Assembly: GCA_905221605.1 (NCBI GenBank)
Contig: CAJNDS010002489.1
Coordinates: forward strand, 250,001-295,000
Reading direction: 5' to 3'
Origin: Symbiodinium natans
Taxonomy: Eukaryota; Sar; Dinophyceae; Suessiales; Symbiodiniaceae
Length of the DNA: 45,000 nt
Part shown: piece after piece, positions 29,045 to 41,477 of the stretch
How the letters are laid out: every line of letters starts with the position of its first letter
How positions within the stretch are numbered: the stretch's first letter is position 1
Notes under the pieces: generated by a model
Databases searched by the model: none
The model's input: the letters and a program-made list of their open reading frames with translations, nothing else
Told to the model about the DNA's origin: nothing
Program-made: the position numbers and the translations under genes

Positions 29045-29450
29045 CTGCAAACCCTATAAACCCTTTAAACCCCTACAAACCCTATAAATCTGATAAACCC
29101 TAAACCCTATTAACCCTATAAATCCCATCAACCCTATAAACCCCATAAACCGAATATCCTATAAACCCGAAAAACCCTATAAAACCTAAACTTGCCCTAA
29201 TTCCAAAGCCCTAAACCCTAAACCCCAAACCCCAAACCCTAAACCCTAAACCCTACAAAACCTATAAACCCCGAGCCTCGAATCACGTCGGCCACCCTGG
29301 CTCTGGCGCGCAGGGCGCGCGCCGCATTGGACCAAGGGATGAAGGTCAGAGGAGGCGACCTCCAAAGCCGCTGCAGTAGGGTTTAGGGTTTAGGGTTTAG
29401 GGTTTAGAGTTTAGGGTTTAGGGTTTAGGGCTCAGGGTTTAGGATGTTTG
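29045..29450. repeat. Degenerate CCCTATAAA / CCCTAAA block and TTTAGGG array
   Basis: 29045-29270 is dominated by an expanded unit, AACCCTATAA, mixed with CCCTAAA and CCCCAAA. 29378-29450 is a TTTAGGG array in the opposite orientation. The CTATAAA variant is specific to this block. Confidence 0.88.
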
Positions 29451-29849
29451 TTGCAACGTTTAGGGTTGTTTGGAAAGCCGGGGGCCCAGCAGGCATGTGT
29501 CACTTGATGGCTCTGCGCAGGAAACTTAGGACTTGGCAGCCTGCGTCATCCCTGAAGTTACACGTCTGATGACTTCAACGTGTTGTTGCAAGAGAAGCTG
29601 CTTTTAAGTTCGAGCGGGTTAACGTGCCGGGAAACCTCTACCGTCACACCCCCCGGGGGCTGGCACCTAAACCCGATAAAGGGGGAGGGGGAGGGGATTC
29701 TGCCATTTCGGCTGAGAGGCAGCAGGCCAGTGGACCAAATCGACACATCCTTGATCAAACTGGTGATGTCCGAGCTGCTCGCCTCTTGGGGGCTCAGGGT
29801 TCAGGGGCTAGGGCTTAGGGTTTCCAATCTCTGCGCAAAGCTAACGAAG

Positions 29850-30457
29850 TGCTAGTTCCTGTCAGCATGGCTCGAACGAAACTAGCAAGCTGAAACAATC
29901 TACACAAAGTGCTTAAAATACAAAGCACTAACTGCGTAGTTGGAAAGGGCATTTCTTACTTGCTCAGGCTAACAGTAGTTGTATAAAGACCACAGAACAG
30001 GACACATATAACCCAACTTGGAACTACGCATGCACAATCACACGCAACAGGCTCATCGGCTTGGAAAGCCGGACCTGGGTGCCGAATAAGATCTTGAGCA
30101 TCGTCGTCACGACGGCGGATCGAAGCGTCTCCACCATGGAGAACTGCCTCAAGAGGATTCAGGGGATGAGGGAATTGGGTACCTTGCACCTACATAATAA
30201 CCTTTCAGGCATTTATATGGGGTACCTCATTCCCTTTCCTACTAAGACTAAGAACCAACGGGGTTTATGATGCCAAGACTCCAGCTCTCCATGATCCAAC
30301 AGCTTCTACCATCGCCCTCCACAGGCTGTAGAATCTCTGTCTTGCTTTCGCGGGGCCTATAGGGGGCGAGCCCCCTACGAAGTGAGCGCTCTCCCCCTCT
30401 CCCTCTTCTCCCCGTCTCCTCCCGCTCTCCCTCTATCCGCTATCCCACTCTCCTCCC

Positions 30458-30488
<31 letters not shown>

Positions 30489-32080
30489 CCCCTCCCACCC
30501 TCTCTCCTGTCACAGCGACCTGCTCACTCTCCTCGCCACCCATACTGGCAACCGCGGCCGTCTCATATCTTGTCAGTGGATTTGGCCAAGATACCCAGTC
30601 TGGCTCTTGACCTTGGAGAGGAATTCCTTCACACCTTCGCCAAATAAAGACTGGGACCCTTTGAGCACTGGCACGGGGGACCCCTATACCTTTTTTTTTC
30701 AACCAGCCTTCTCATCTTCGCCCTGGGGCCACAACTCGCACTCATCCAGCACTGGTGGCCGCGAACAGACAGCAAGCCAAGACCCCTCAAGCCAAGACCC
30801 AACCTGCCAGAGACCAAAAGACATCATCATGCAGAGCATGGAACTGCAACAGGGTGACCCTTCTCTCTTCAATCCCTTCTACCACGAATTGAACGGATTC
30901 TAAAACCCACAGCCCTGAACGGTAGCACCGAAGGCGCTGAACCCCATTGCATGGCCCAACCTTCATCGATGTTCTCTTGATAGCTTGAGACAGCCTTCGG
31001 GATCATCGCTGCCTGCCGCGGGAGTTTACGCGCCCCTCTCTGCACCAGCAAGGAAGAGCCCTCCAAATGCGCAAGAAACTACGAACTGCTAGCAACTACT
31101 TCGGGGCTTGGGGGAGCCTATTCTTCTTTTGCAAATACGGCCTAATTACCTCACCTTGACAAAAAAAGGAAGTTTCCGGCATGATTTCCTGGAGCACGGA
31201 CGCGGCCAGGGTACCTGAATGAGGCGCCTGAGCTTGGTGTGCGGAGGGCCCGACTGCCTGGCGCAGGGGCTTAGGCGGTTTAGGGTTTAGGGCTTGGTTT
31301 TCTGCGGTTTCGGGCTTAATCGGTCACGCTCGCATGGACCCCAGAAGCAGTCAGCAGTCAGTAGTCTCTGTTGCAGGGCCCTGTTAGGCTCAGGTGATTC
31401 CCTCGGCACGCTAGTCAGGGTTTAGGGTTTAGGGTACAAACCGTAAACCCCAGACCCCCTGATCTGGGTATCTGGGCTCTTTCTGCTGAAAGGTCAAACT
31501 TGACATCTGCCTCTGAGACTCAAAGCCACGCTTTCCTCGACCTGTGCCTGCGCGTCCCCTGGCAGTTCGACATCCCTACTACATCCCAAAACCTGAAGCC
31601 TACTATAGGGGCAGGATGTTGGGGGATTCTTATAGTATAATTATTTAGGGACCATGAGTACCATAAGACCATAAGGGTGTAATAGCAGTTCTTATTCCGA
31701 CCCCTACATAAACACCCTCTCCGAACCCTGGGCACGAGGTGCATGAGCAGCGACTGCGGGCCGAAAAGCTTCTGGTGATGGGGAGGGAAGAAGGCCTTCC
31801 TTGCATCGGACGTCAGAGAGCACATATGGGGGTTTCGGATATTCGGTGGCAGCTTATTGGGGCCCTTGTTATAAAGGGACCCTACTATTTGGGGATCTAC
31901 ATTTGGGGGCCCCCTATGAAAAAATTATGTTGTTTTCACCAACCCAGCTAGGCGTGAGGGGCACAGGGCTTCAGAGCTTAAGCGCTCACATCTCGGACGG
32001 ACCACTGGCATGCTGTAGGGTCAAGGGCTGCCGGATCAAAAAACAAAAAAAAGAGGATCAGATAAAAATGAACAACCGAG
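29850..32080. other. Gene-free stretch with polypyrimidine tract
   Basis: A C/T-only-rich tract at 30388-30510 includes (CT)n. The plus-strand frame running from it (30382-30903) starts as poly Ser/Pro/Leu low complexity, and its remainder shows no known motif, so I do not call it. Short telomere-like words are near 31270 and 31420. Confidence 0.45.
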
Positions 32081-32960
32081 GGTTTAGGGTTTAGGGTTTA
32101 GAAAGGTTTAAGGTTTAGGGTAAAGGGCCTAGGCTGGTTCATTTTTTCTTTTCGATCCCTTTCTACTCTGTTGTTGATCCTTTTTTTGGTTTTTTGTTGA
32201 CCCCTATCCCCTATAGGGTCTAGGGCTCATCAGGGTCCGAAGGACGGTTATGAGTGTCGGTATGACCCTTGCAGTGGATGAGTCAACCAAGGGCAAAAGC
32301 CGCAACCTTGTGGATGACATCAGCTGCGGCTTCAGTACTGAAACAAATCGACGACAGACGTATATTGCTTGTTGTTGCAATCTTCTCGGAAACCAGGGCT
32401 TGCTACAGCGCTTTCCAGAACATGTGGTGTGCTGCACTAAAGTGACGCTGCAACCATGTAGCCTTATGCCAACATGTGACCGCAGAGTGTATGCCGACAA
32501 CGTGTCACCCTGCAGCCCGCTTCAGCCTCTTGACTGGGATGCAAAACCCACGGAATCCTATCCGGGCAAAGATGGGAAACTAGCCCCTGCACACATAACA
32601 ATCCTTTTGAAGGGACTGTGGCTAGGATGGCCCCTAAACCCCTCCGAGAATCTTCCAAAATATGATGCTCTTAAACCCAATCCAAGAAAATGTCAAATAA
32701 TATCACAAGAGCCCGCCAATAAAAACCCTAAACCTAGTTAGCCCGTATAAACCTTTCCAAGCCATTCCAAGCCCGAGAGGCGTGGCTTTCGGTCGGCTCT
32801 CCTGGCGCATGGCCTCTGCCAGTTCGCGGGCTCCCGTGACCACGACTGCCTTCCTTTGGGTTGCAAGAGGTTTCGGGTTTAGTACACTTCTCAATTTGTG
32901 CGTCGGGTTTAAGGTTTCGGGTTGTAGGGTTTAGGGTCATGCAAGAGAGGCCTTCAGTTT

Positions 32961-33020
32961 GGTTTACACGGCGCTATCTCTGAGTCTGAGCAACTGAGCC
33001 CGACTGCACTGTGAACCAGC
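32961..33020. repeat. Dispersed 60-bp repeat, copy 2
   Basis: Direct-orientation match to 25683-25743 (see that entry), 7.3 kb away. Both copies are next to telomere-like sequence. Confidence 0.8.
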
Positions 33021-33029
33021 AGTTTGGTT

Positions 33030-34440
33030 TGGGGGCTCTTTATTTTCTGATCTTGGTGGCTCGCGTTCTGGGGCGGGTTCGCAGGGGAGAAATTCCTGGT
33101 GCCCAGCCTAATTCAATGCCGTTCGCTTTAAGCCCCAAATAAACTGAAGGAGCAGCACAAAACTACTCTAGGGCAACAGTATTGGCTGGCACGTTTTTTT
33201 GGGACTCTTTTGATGTGCCGGGCCTACTTCAGCGAAACCAGAAGTATCTTCGAGTCGACAAGCAGGCAGTCGACAAGCAGTTGGTGATAGATCGGAAGCC
33301 GGCTCACCGTACCAAAATCCTTTGAAATAACCCTGAATTTTGATTCTCTGAGAGGTGGCCTGTGGTGCTGGTTCCATGACGTTTTGGGTTGTGCAGGGTC
33401 TGTGTTTTGTAGTTCGCCCAACGCGGCCTGCCAAGCAGTAGTCCCGACGGCTTGTCATGTTGTTGATTATCTTTTTCAGGAGGGGCCCTCATGTCCTGGT
33501 TTTTCTTCCTCACAAAGGTTGTCGTAGAGTTGACTCAGCGCGTTCTCCTGCCTTATGGCCCACCTGGCCAGATAAGCCACTTCCACACCTGCCCCCTTAG
33601 CCGCCGGTGGGCTTGAAAAGGACGGAGGTCTGCCAAACGGGCCCAAACTTACCTCGGCTGGGCGGTGGGGTTTAGGGTTTAGGGTTTAGGGTTAAGGGTT
33701 TAGGCGATGAGCTATGCATGGGTCTACGGCTTGGTCAACGTCAAGGGTACGGGAGATTCACGTCTGGTCTCCTGGGGAGGCAGCTGGGAATGTAACCGAT
33801 GGTGTAGATGAATTCTGTAAATGCCATTCTATCCCAAACATAGTGTGAAAGTTGCATCCAGAAGGAATGCTCTCTTGACCTCAGCAAAGGAACAAACAAC
33901 ACCCGACTTGCAAGAATAACCTACCCCCCCCCCCCCCCAACCCTCTCCCTCTCCCTCTCTCTCTATAAAATATATGACACATGTCTCCTGAGAGATGCGA
34001 GGAGTCCGAGGAGCACTCAGCTACACATTTTCACTCGGTTTCCGCCACCTAGCTCCCGCTTGAGCGCGGACTGCGCCGGTGCCCGGTGCAGTAACCGTTG
34101 CAGGAGTGCACCGCAAGGGCAACCACGACTACTTTCATTAACGCTTGAACCTAATTCGGCGCGGTGCATACTCAGATTCAGTATCCGCACAGCAGCATAC
34201 ATGTACAAAACATCGCAGATAGACGGAAATGGTGCATGCTCACATTGTGAAAGCACCGTGTGGTTTCCATGTGGAATGCACAGCATGAAACATCAAACAT
34301 CAAACTAACTGCATAAAAAGTGAGATGGGAAACATCCGAAGCTCCAGAACCCTGAAAGAACTGAGAAAACGATCAAGGCTGACGTCTGAACCTCCTTTCC
34401 TTACTGGTTACTCTATCATCGTGGGGTCCCTGTTCGAATT
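33030..34440. other. Gene-free stretch
   Basis: Contains a TTTAGGG array at 33668-33705 and a C15 run at 33924-33938 followed by CT repeats. Open frames below 100 codons, none recognisable. Confidence 0.45.
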
Positions 34441-34444
34441 CCCT

Positions 34445-34911
34445 GTTTAGGGTTTAGGGTTTAGGGTTTAGGGTTTAGGGTTTGAGAAACACAGAAGGGC
34501 AATTGGGGGTCGAAGGCGCTGCGGCTGTCCACTTGGTAGCTTGCCATTGTCTTCCTTAGGCGAAACTTCCAGCCGCCCAAAACAAATCATCGCCCGACTA
34601 CCCTTACCCTTCCCAGCCAAAAACCCAACTCGAACTTTACAGGAAAGCGCTATGGACTTCTTCTTCTTCTAAAGAACTGTGGACTGCCCGACTGCCATCA
34701 TTTGCTAGTTTGAAAGACTGTGCAAATCTGGGTCTGAGCGCTTTCCGGGTCTGGAGGCGAGTTGGCAAATAGGGGTTGGGGCTTCTGGTGCGTCATGCCC
34801 GGCTGTACCTCTTGACACGCCAGTTGCACAACCCCATTATAAACCCTAAACCCTAAACCCTTTTTTTTGAGCCCTAAACCCTAAACCCTGAACCCTAAAC
34901 CCTAAACCCTA
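34445..34911. repeat. TTTAGGG array then CCCTAAA array
   Basis: 34445-34483 holds about five TTTAGGG units. 34841-34911 holds about eight CCCTAAA units interrupted by a T8 run. About 360 unrelated bases separate this inverted pair. Confidence 0.9.
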
Positions 34912-35639
34912 AGAGCTCTCTCTAAAAGCTGAGTAAGGGAAATCATCTTGCGAGCTATCCTTGGGGGCACGCTGTTGGAAGAGCGAATATGGAGATGACT
35001 GCGACAAAACCTCACATGCAGCTCAAGCAAGACGTCACCCTGAGTTTGGAGGAGGTCCCTTTTTGCAACTGGCTTGCAAAGTCACGCCAGGAACCCACCC
35101 CTGATGTCCCTAAACCCTAAACCCTCAACCTTTGAACTGCATTTGTTCCTGTGGAGTTGGGGCAGAGCGCGCGGTAGGGTGAAATTGTGGGGCTTCGGCC
35201 CCTCAACCCAAGAGAGCCCCAAGCACCGCGCCGCACAACACCTCCAAATGGCAACCTAAGCAAGGCTACAACCATGTAGAATTAGAGAAAACCCAACTTA
35301 TAACCACACTTATATGAAGCTCCAAGCGCATCTGCCTGCGGCTGCATGCCCGTAGGAATCGGGTAGGACCTTCAAGCCCTGGACCCGGAGACCACAAAAC
35401 CCCAAACCCCGAAACCCGCAAAGCCCTAAACCCAGAAACACGAACAACAAGACTAAACACACTAAAGCCCTGAACATTTAGACCCAACAACCGAAATCCT
35501 CATCAGGCGGCGGGTTCAGGAGCTGCATCGTGTCGCCGATGATGGGAAGCCTTGGTTGCAACTTCCTAAACCCAAAGCTTGCTTGTTCCGAAGGGGGGTT
35601 TCGGGTTTAGGGTTTAGGGTTTAGGGGAAGTATCAGGTT

Positions 35640-36180
35640 TAATTTAGGGTTCAGGGTGAATGAAGTTAGTATGAGTAGTTCCTGAAATGGGGGGGCGCAG
35701 GGGTGAAAGTAGCACCCCAGAATGCTTGAATGTTAGAGTGAGGAACTCCTGAAATCGGCACCCCTAAATCACACACACACACACTCACACACACCTCCAT
35801 ATGGCTTTATTTGGCCGCCTTAGCCCCCAACAGTCTCCAGACCCTGTGACTTTTATAGGGTCCTTAGTTGACGGGTTGGGGCTGACCAAGCTATTCTCAA
35901 TGCCCGCTCTAGAACCTGACCCCCCCAACATGAAAAATTAAAAGGGTACGACGGGGCATCTTGAAATTTTCAGGAATCTAACCTAAACCTAAATCCTAAA
36001 CCCCTTCCCCCTCTTTTGATTCCTGGACCCTAGACAAAGTTCAGGACTCGGTGACGGGGCTTTGCTTTGCACGGCGTCCACTACTGGGTACTGGCGCAGG
36101 AAAGGTGAAAGGATCTCTGAGCTGTGTATACTGACGGTTTACGGTTTTTGGGTTTCATAGTTCTGGGGTTTAGGGTTTAG
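35640..36180. other. Gene-free stretch with (CA)n
   Basis: A CA dinucleotide run at 35770-35795 is the only clear structure. A TTTAGGG word lies at 36167-36181. Confidence 0.5.
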
Positions 36181-36532
36181 GGAGAAACGTTGGATACTGC
36201 AGATGAAGCGGAAGTCGAAAGCCTCACACTGTTCTTTGGAGTCGGGCTGCATGGTCCTTCCAACTTCCAACTGTCGGACACGTGCGCAATTGCTTATTAC
36301 ACCACGCAAACGGCACAAGAAGCAGTAGGCCTCTTCAGTCAGCCCCCAACAACATGTCCAAACAAAGCCCCATCCTCATGTAGCGCGAGGCGCGCAGCAC
36401 GCCGTACCGCAGGGAGGGGGTGAAGAGTCCTCAAGGCAAGAAGCCCTTTAAGGCCCAAGTATATACTATATATAGATACATGGATCCTTAGGGAAGGCCG
36501 TAAGTGCCCCTCTTTTGACCGGAGTGAGAAGA

Positions 36533-37384
36533 ATAACATGGTGACGGCGCCTGTAAGAGGCCGTGTGACTGAACACATTCTGTGTTTACATTTTTCGCGT
36601 CGAGGGCTGAAAACCCAAGTAACACACACATTTTCGTGATCACCGCAGCATCTGCAGGGCTCGAAAACACTGAAGGGTTAGGTCATTTTTTCGGAAAAAT
36701 GCATTTTCGCTCGAAGCCTGATCGGTTTTTTTCCAGGGGGTCCTTTTTTTTGAAGTTTTGGACGCGCTTTTTGCTCGAATTTGCGCTCTCGCCTAGGCAC
36801 GGGCACGTTTTGCTCATTCCCCATGTTGAACTTTCAAATGGCGATTTTCGGTTCGGCAAGTTTTTTCTGTGTTATGGCTCCGGCAGTTCAGGTTCGAAAT
36901 AGTGCTCTCGCCACAGCGCAGGCATGATTTTCTGGAATTGTGCTTTGGTTGTAACCCAACAGACTCGTGCACTGGATCCTGAAAGTGGCCTCAAGTTGAT
37001 GATTCTTCAGGGTTCAAGGTTCTCAAAGTTTAGGGTTCAGGTTTCAGGATTTGGGTTTGCACTGCTTGGACTATTCGTTTGGGTTTAGGATCGTTTGTTT
37101 GTTGTGTTTTTTTTCTAGGGGGTGTCGATTTCGGACACATTTTTTGCTTGAAATTGCGCTCTCGCCTAGGCGCGGGCGCGTTTTGCTTATAAACCCCGAA
37201 TTAAACAGCAAGGGTTTAGGCCTTTGGGGATTAGGGGTTCAGGCTTTGGAGTTGCAGGTGTGAAGTCCCAAGTCACGTGATTACCCCCCCGCCCCCCCAC
37301 CCCCCCACCCCACCCCCCACCCCGAGCCCCAGAAATTGTGGTTACTCGCACGGCCTCTTAGAGGCGCCGTCTCCAATAACATAC
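36533..37384. mobile_element. Candidate non-autonomous element with about 38-bp inverted ends
   Basis: The left end contains GACGGCGCCTGTAAGAGGCC (36543-36562). The right end (37349-37371) reverse-complements to GACGGCGCCTCTAAGAGGCC. Flanking bases ATAAC and CCGTG also match. The 850-bp interior carries a direct duplication of about 105 bases (36727-36830 and 37098-37202), both with TTTGCGCTCTCGCCTAGGC-like cores, and a fragment at 36900-36925. No transposase is seen. Two inverted copies of an unrelated repeat could give the same pattern. Confidence 0.6.
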
Positions 37385-37472
37385 CAAGGACACTTATATA
37401 GCAGTGGCAAATCCGGCGTGGAAGCTGCTAATCCTCACAACAGCGTCAGCTGCAGTTTACGGTCATACGGTC

Positions 37473-37519
37473 ACCCTAAACCCTAAACCCTAAACCCTAA
37501 ACCCTAAACCCTAAACCCT
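37473..37519. repeat. CCCTAAA array
   Basis: Six to seven exact units. A three-unit patch follows at 37623-37645. Confidence 0.9.
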
Positions 37520-37760
37520 GCTCAAAGCTGCAGGCTGCACTGCAGGCACCGCTATTGGCGAACCCCTCTCCAGCACCTCGCATCTGAAAGCCTCTCGCAG
37601 CAGCCTCTACAAGGCTTGGTACCTAAACCCTAAACCCTAAACCCGGCTTGGAGGTACATGGACCATGGACCATGCCGTGTTGGTTCCTGATTCTACGCGA
37701 CAGTTGGCGTGACTTTCCTGCTGGCAATGTTATGCCTTAGACTTGCGAATCAAGTCTCCC

Positions 37761-37884
37761 TACTTGGAAGTTCGTGACTAGTTATAAATGGGGTTATAAG
37801 TGGGATAACTATACTTATAACCTTATACAGGGCCCTTACAACCCCACTTATAACATCTTCTAACTACCCATGAACCTTCAAGTA
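37761..37884. mobile_element. MITE-like element, TACTTGGAGGTTCATGGGTA family (second copy)
   Basis: The left end TACTTGGAAGTTCGTGACTA and right end, reverse-complemented as TACTTGAAGGTTCATGGGTA, continue inward with shared GTTATAAGTGGGGTT. Length is 124 bp. The central part (TATACTTATAACCTTATACAGGGCC) matches a half copy at about 6396-6422. Confidence 0.88.
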
Positions 37885-38286
37885 TGATGCAAGCCCTTTT
37901 AAACCAAGCACGACTCCAAGCCCTCTAAACCCAAATGGCCCACCCCGTCCGGTCTGTCCGCGCGCTTGGCCACAGGGGGAGTTCAACCTCAGCTGGCTTG
38001 CGCAAAGGTGCGAGAAGCCCGCATAAGCCTATACCCGGAACTCCAAACTCGTAACCCCTCCACTCTGAACCTTCATTCCTGCTGGAGATTTGGCCCTATA
38101 AGCAGGATATGACGATTTTGCAAAAAGGGACAGCAACACGGTGCAGTAGACACGTGTACTTCCACCGCCTTCCACCCATCCCGGGCGGATGCTCTTTTGC
38201 CCAGGGAACAAAGCCGACGCCCCGAAAGAGACCAAGCGCCAGGAAAATCAGCAACACCTGCTTGGAGGTCTCTCTGCGTGGGAGTT

Positions 38287-38396
38287 ATATGGGTGGCTGT
38301 CAAATTATGACCCTTTTGGGGTGCCCTGAATGTTAGGTGCCGTACTATTATAGGGATCCAAAAAGGGGCCATAATTTTGACAAACGCCTATATAGT
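38287..38396. mobile_element. MITE-like element, GTCAAATTATGACCC family
   Basis: The left arm TGGCTGTCAAATTATGACCC plus TTTTGG pairs with the right arm, which reverse-complements to TTTGTCAAAATTATGGCCCC plus TTTTTGG. The outermost TATA(TA) is also mirrored. About 110 bp, non-coding. I see only this copy in the window. Confidence 0.75.
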
Positions 38397-38716
38397 GGGG
38401 TGATATCAAGCCTCCTAACTCTGCACCCAATACCGAACACCCAAAAACCCCAAAAAAACCGATCAACCCAAATTTGTATCTGGCCCCAACACCAGCGCTC
38501 CCCCGCAGCCACGGATGCGTACTCGTGGCCCCTTTGAGAACCCGGGGCTCTCTCAAGACCCCTAAACCCTGAACCCTAAACCTTCTAAACCCTTTTGGCA
38601 TCAACCCTTTTTTAAATCCAGACTCAGAGCATTTATGCAAAACCCAATAAAGAAATTAGAATAGGGTTTTAGGGAGAGAAAAAGCGACCCTAAGGGAATA
38701 CTATGAGTAATTCTTC

Positions 38717-38993
38717 CGGCCCCTGCCCTAAACCCCAAACCCGAAACCCCAAACCCTAAACCCCAAACCCTAAACCCGCAGGCCCTGTGCCCCCCCCCCG
38801 CCCCCCAGAGGGGCACCTGAAGGAGCGGACGCCGGCATGCGGGCCTTGATGGGATCTCCGCCATGGCCGCGAGGTGTGGGCTTTTCAAGAATAGCCAAAG
38901 CTCTTCTAGTCCCTTGGAAAGACCTCTGAACCTTTCTTAGGGTTTAGGGTTTAGGGTTTTGGGTTTCGGGTTTAGGGTTTAGGGTTTAGGGTT
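38717..38993. repeat. CCCTAAA/CCCCAAA block then TTTAGGG block
   Basis: 38717-38779 is a degenerate C-rich-strand array. 38937-38993 is TTTAGGG with TTTTGGG and TTTCGGG variants, forming an inverted pair. A smaller TTTAGGG block follows at 39130-39160. Confidence 0.88.
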
Positions 38994-39167
38994 GCATGTC
39001 CTCACAGTGCCATTGCCAAGCTCACACCGACCGGGGATGGTGGTTCAAGCGCCTTGCCGCCTTAATCAGAAAACCCAGAAGAGATGCGAGGACTCAGGCC
39101 GTATGAGTTGTATTCTGGTAGATGGTGTTAGGAGTTTAGGGTTTAGGGTTTAGGGTTTAGGGGCCAG

Positions 39168-39655
39168 TGCTGCAAGGAATGCAGGAAATCTGAGGGGTCC
39201 GAGCCCGTGTGCAAGCACAGGATGTGTCAGAGCCTTGCAGGAGTTGGCCCCCAGTGCACCATCCTCAGTTGACAGTCACGGGATGTAGCTGTACACCTCC
39301 CATCCTGACATGCTGATACAGAGAGGATCTCGTGTCTTTGCTTGCGGAGTCTACAGACTACAGGTGTCGCCGTGATGTGCCCGTGCTAGAGAGAGGTATT
39401 GGTACCTGCACAGCTTGCAGGCAGCCTGCGATATGCTGTGACATGCCCATGATGCCCAGTACAACTTACGTGATGCTCGAAATGTGCAAACTCGTCCCGA
39501 ACGAAGAAGGAACATATGAAGTGAAGGCGGGCAGCTTCATCGCCCGTTCGAGGAAGGCCTTCAAGGGACCTTCGGGCCTTAGAACACGGTCTGTCAACAG
39601 CAAGTACGCACACCAACCAGCGGATCTCTACTGCTACTGTGACACTTTGTGGTAG
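39168..39655 (+). other. Possible remnant of a Cys-rich coding sequence
   Basis: A short frame at 39168-39272 reads CCKECRKSEG then CKHRMCQS, with paired cysteines, directly after a CAG that could be a splice acceptor next to a TTTAGGG array. A second plus-strand frame (39332-39655) includes CTACRQPAICC and then ordinary-looking protein. They could be two exons or fragments of one zinc-binding gene, but I recognise no family and cannot define splice sites. Treat as weak. Confidence 0.2.
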
Positions 39656-40465
39656 CCGAAGCTGTCTGCTCGGTTGTCTTGCGCTGTAGCCAACATATAC
39701 CAGTGGCTGTTGCAAACATGTTTGTCTGACACTGCAAAGCTTGAACCCCATAAACCCTTTTTGAAACGGGCAACCCTAAACCCAAAACCCTAAACCCATC
39801 AATAGCCCGTATGAGGCTTTCAACCCCCGGTCAGCACGCTTGAGTGGCCTCGCCCCGGAGACCAAGCCCTCCTTGAAAGTTCAAAAGCCGAAGCTTCTTC
39901 AGGGATACAGACGCACACGCGTAACCCCTACCTTATAACTTCGAACTAGCCCTCAACCTGGTCACCTGTTGCATAAGATCCCGGCCCAACCGCCAAGAGC
40001 ATCCCGGGCTGGCCCGCGGCAAGAAGAGCCTAGAAGTGAGTAGGGTTGAGGATTTGAGGGTTGAGGGTTGAGGGTTGAAGGCTTCAGGGTTTTGGGTTGG
40101 GGTTTGAAAGGTCAGGGCATGGGAGTCTGGGGAAGCAACATATCGATGTACAGGGTACGCAGTTGGCGCTTCGACTGTTACCATGCGCAGCTTGACCCAC
40201 GCAGTTCTAGAAATTAAGAGTCTTCAGGGCAGTGTCACACACATTCTTACTTGGCTTTTTCTGGAACTAGTCCGTCTGTGCATGTTCACTTCAGAAGCAC
40301 ACTCGCCTCATTCATGCTTCCCACAAAGTGGGCTGCTTAGGCGAACATAAGCTGCGCGCGACAGTCACGAGTTGTTGCATCCTCACTGCACTTGGGATCC
40401 TGCCGTGACGCCCAGGTCTTCAGCCCACATTCGCATGTAGCTCCTGACTCTGTCTCTCCCTATCC

Positions 40466-40770
40466 TTCTCTCTCTCTCTCTCTCCCGCATCTCTCTCTCT
40501 CTCTCTATCTCTCTGTCTGTCTCTCTCTGAAACTCTCTGAAACTCTCCCCCGATTGGTGCGGAGCCGCATGTGTGTGTAGATGCAAATATGCCACGTGCA
40601 ATATGAGATCCATGCTCTAGCACATAGACATCAACATAGGCATTGCATGGTATAGCCTTATCTAAAGCAAAATGTGGCTCATTTACTTCAGAAGATAACT
40701 GATGATGCAAGAGAGTATACTGCAATGAAATGCAATACAACAGAGTACAATACAACAGAGTACAATACAA
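40466..40770. repeat. (CT)n tract and 15-bp AATACAACAGAGTAC repeat
   Basis: 40466-40528 is CT-rich with a CTCT core. 40734-40770 holds two and a half tandem units of AATACAACAGAGTAC. Minus-strand frames through them (Arg/Glu-rich, Leu/Tyr-rich) are artefacts. Confidence 0.85.
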
Positions 40771-40779
40771 TAATGACAT

Positions 40780-41280
40780 ATTTATTAGTGCCTATAATAA
40801 CTTATATGATCTGTAAAAGAAAACCACATCCAACACAAACTGAATAATGCATACCAGTATATGAGATGTTTTTTGGTGTAGGACCTGTATGTAAAAAACA
40901 CACATAGCACCACATAAGTATATCAAAAAATCTTCAGAATATGCACGCGTAGCTACTATATCTATAAATACGTACATATATCTATACACACGCCGAAAAA
41001 TGTATATACGCATACTATAGTAAGAACAACATATTTGTTGCATCTATTTTATCACTGGTGGTGGATCGCTAGCGAGTCGGTAGTCATATATAAGAATGCA
41101 TGTATGCATACACCATAATACAGAGTTATGTGAACATAATCAACAACAACAGGCAGCAAACAACACACATAATGACAGTTAACAGTTAATAACATAGCAA
41201 TATACATTATCCATTTTGTGAGTTGTACACAAGCTGGATCTTGCTACCCGCGAGTTGCAGTAATGGAATGAACTGATGCT
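40780..41280. other. A/T-rich gene-free stretch
   Basis: Noticeably A/T-richer than the surroundings, with many TATA/ATAC words and no repeat structure or coding signal that I can support. Confidence 0.5.
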
Positions 41281-41477
41281 GCTTCTGGCACGCTCAGAAT
41301 GCAGAGCCCCTCCCCCCTTAAGCTCTTCCGTGCCCAGAACACTACAACATCCGAACAATCCCGAGGGCGAGGACTCCATATACACGCCTCACACGTAACG
41401 CAGGCTTCTTACCGAAGCAGCTCCGCTTCATCAGCGACTGCACGTGGTGGTAGCGAACAAAAGCTCGCACAAGACCT

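Noticed and set aside
30382-30903. 173-codon plus-strand open frame
   Set aside because: The first third is CT-microsatellite translation (Ser/Leu/Pro). The remainder shows no family motif and there is an overlapping minus-strand frame.
32250-32741. 163-codon plus-strand open frame with several Cys
   Set aside because: Not obviously repeat-derived, but no recognisable domain, and it ends in a CCCTAAACC word. Kept out for lack of support; transcript data could change this.
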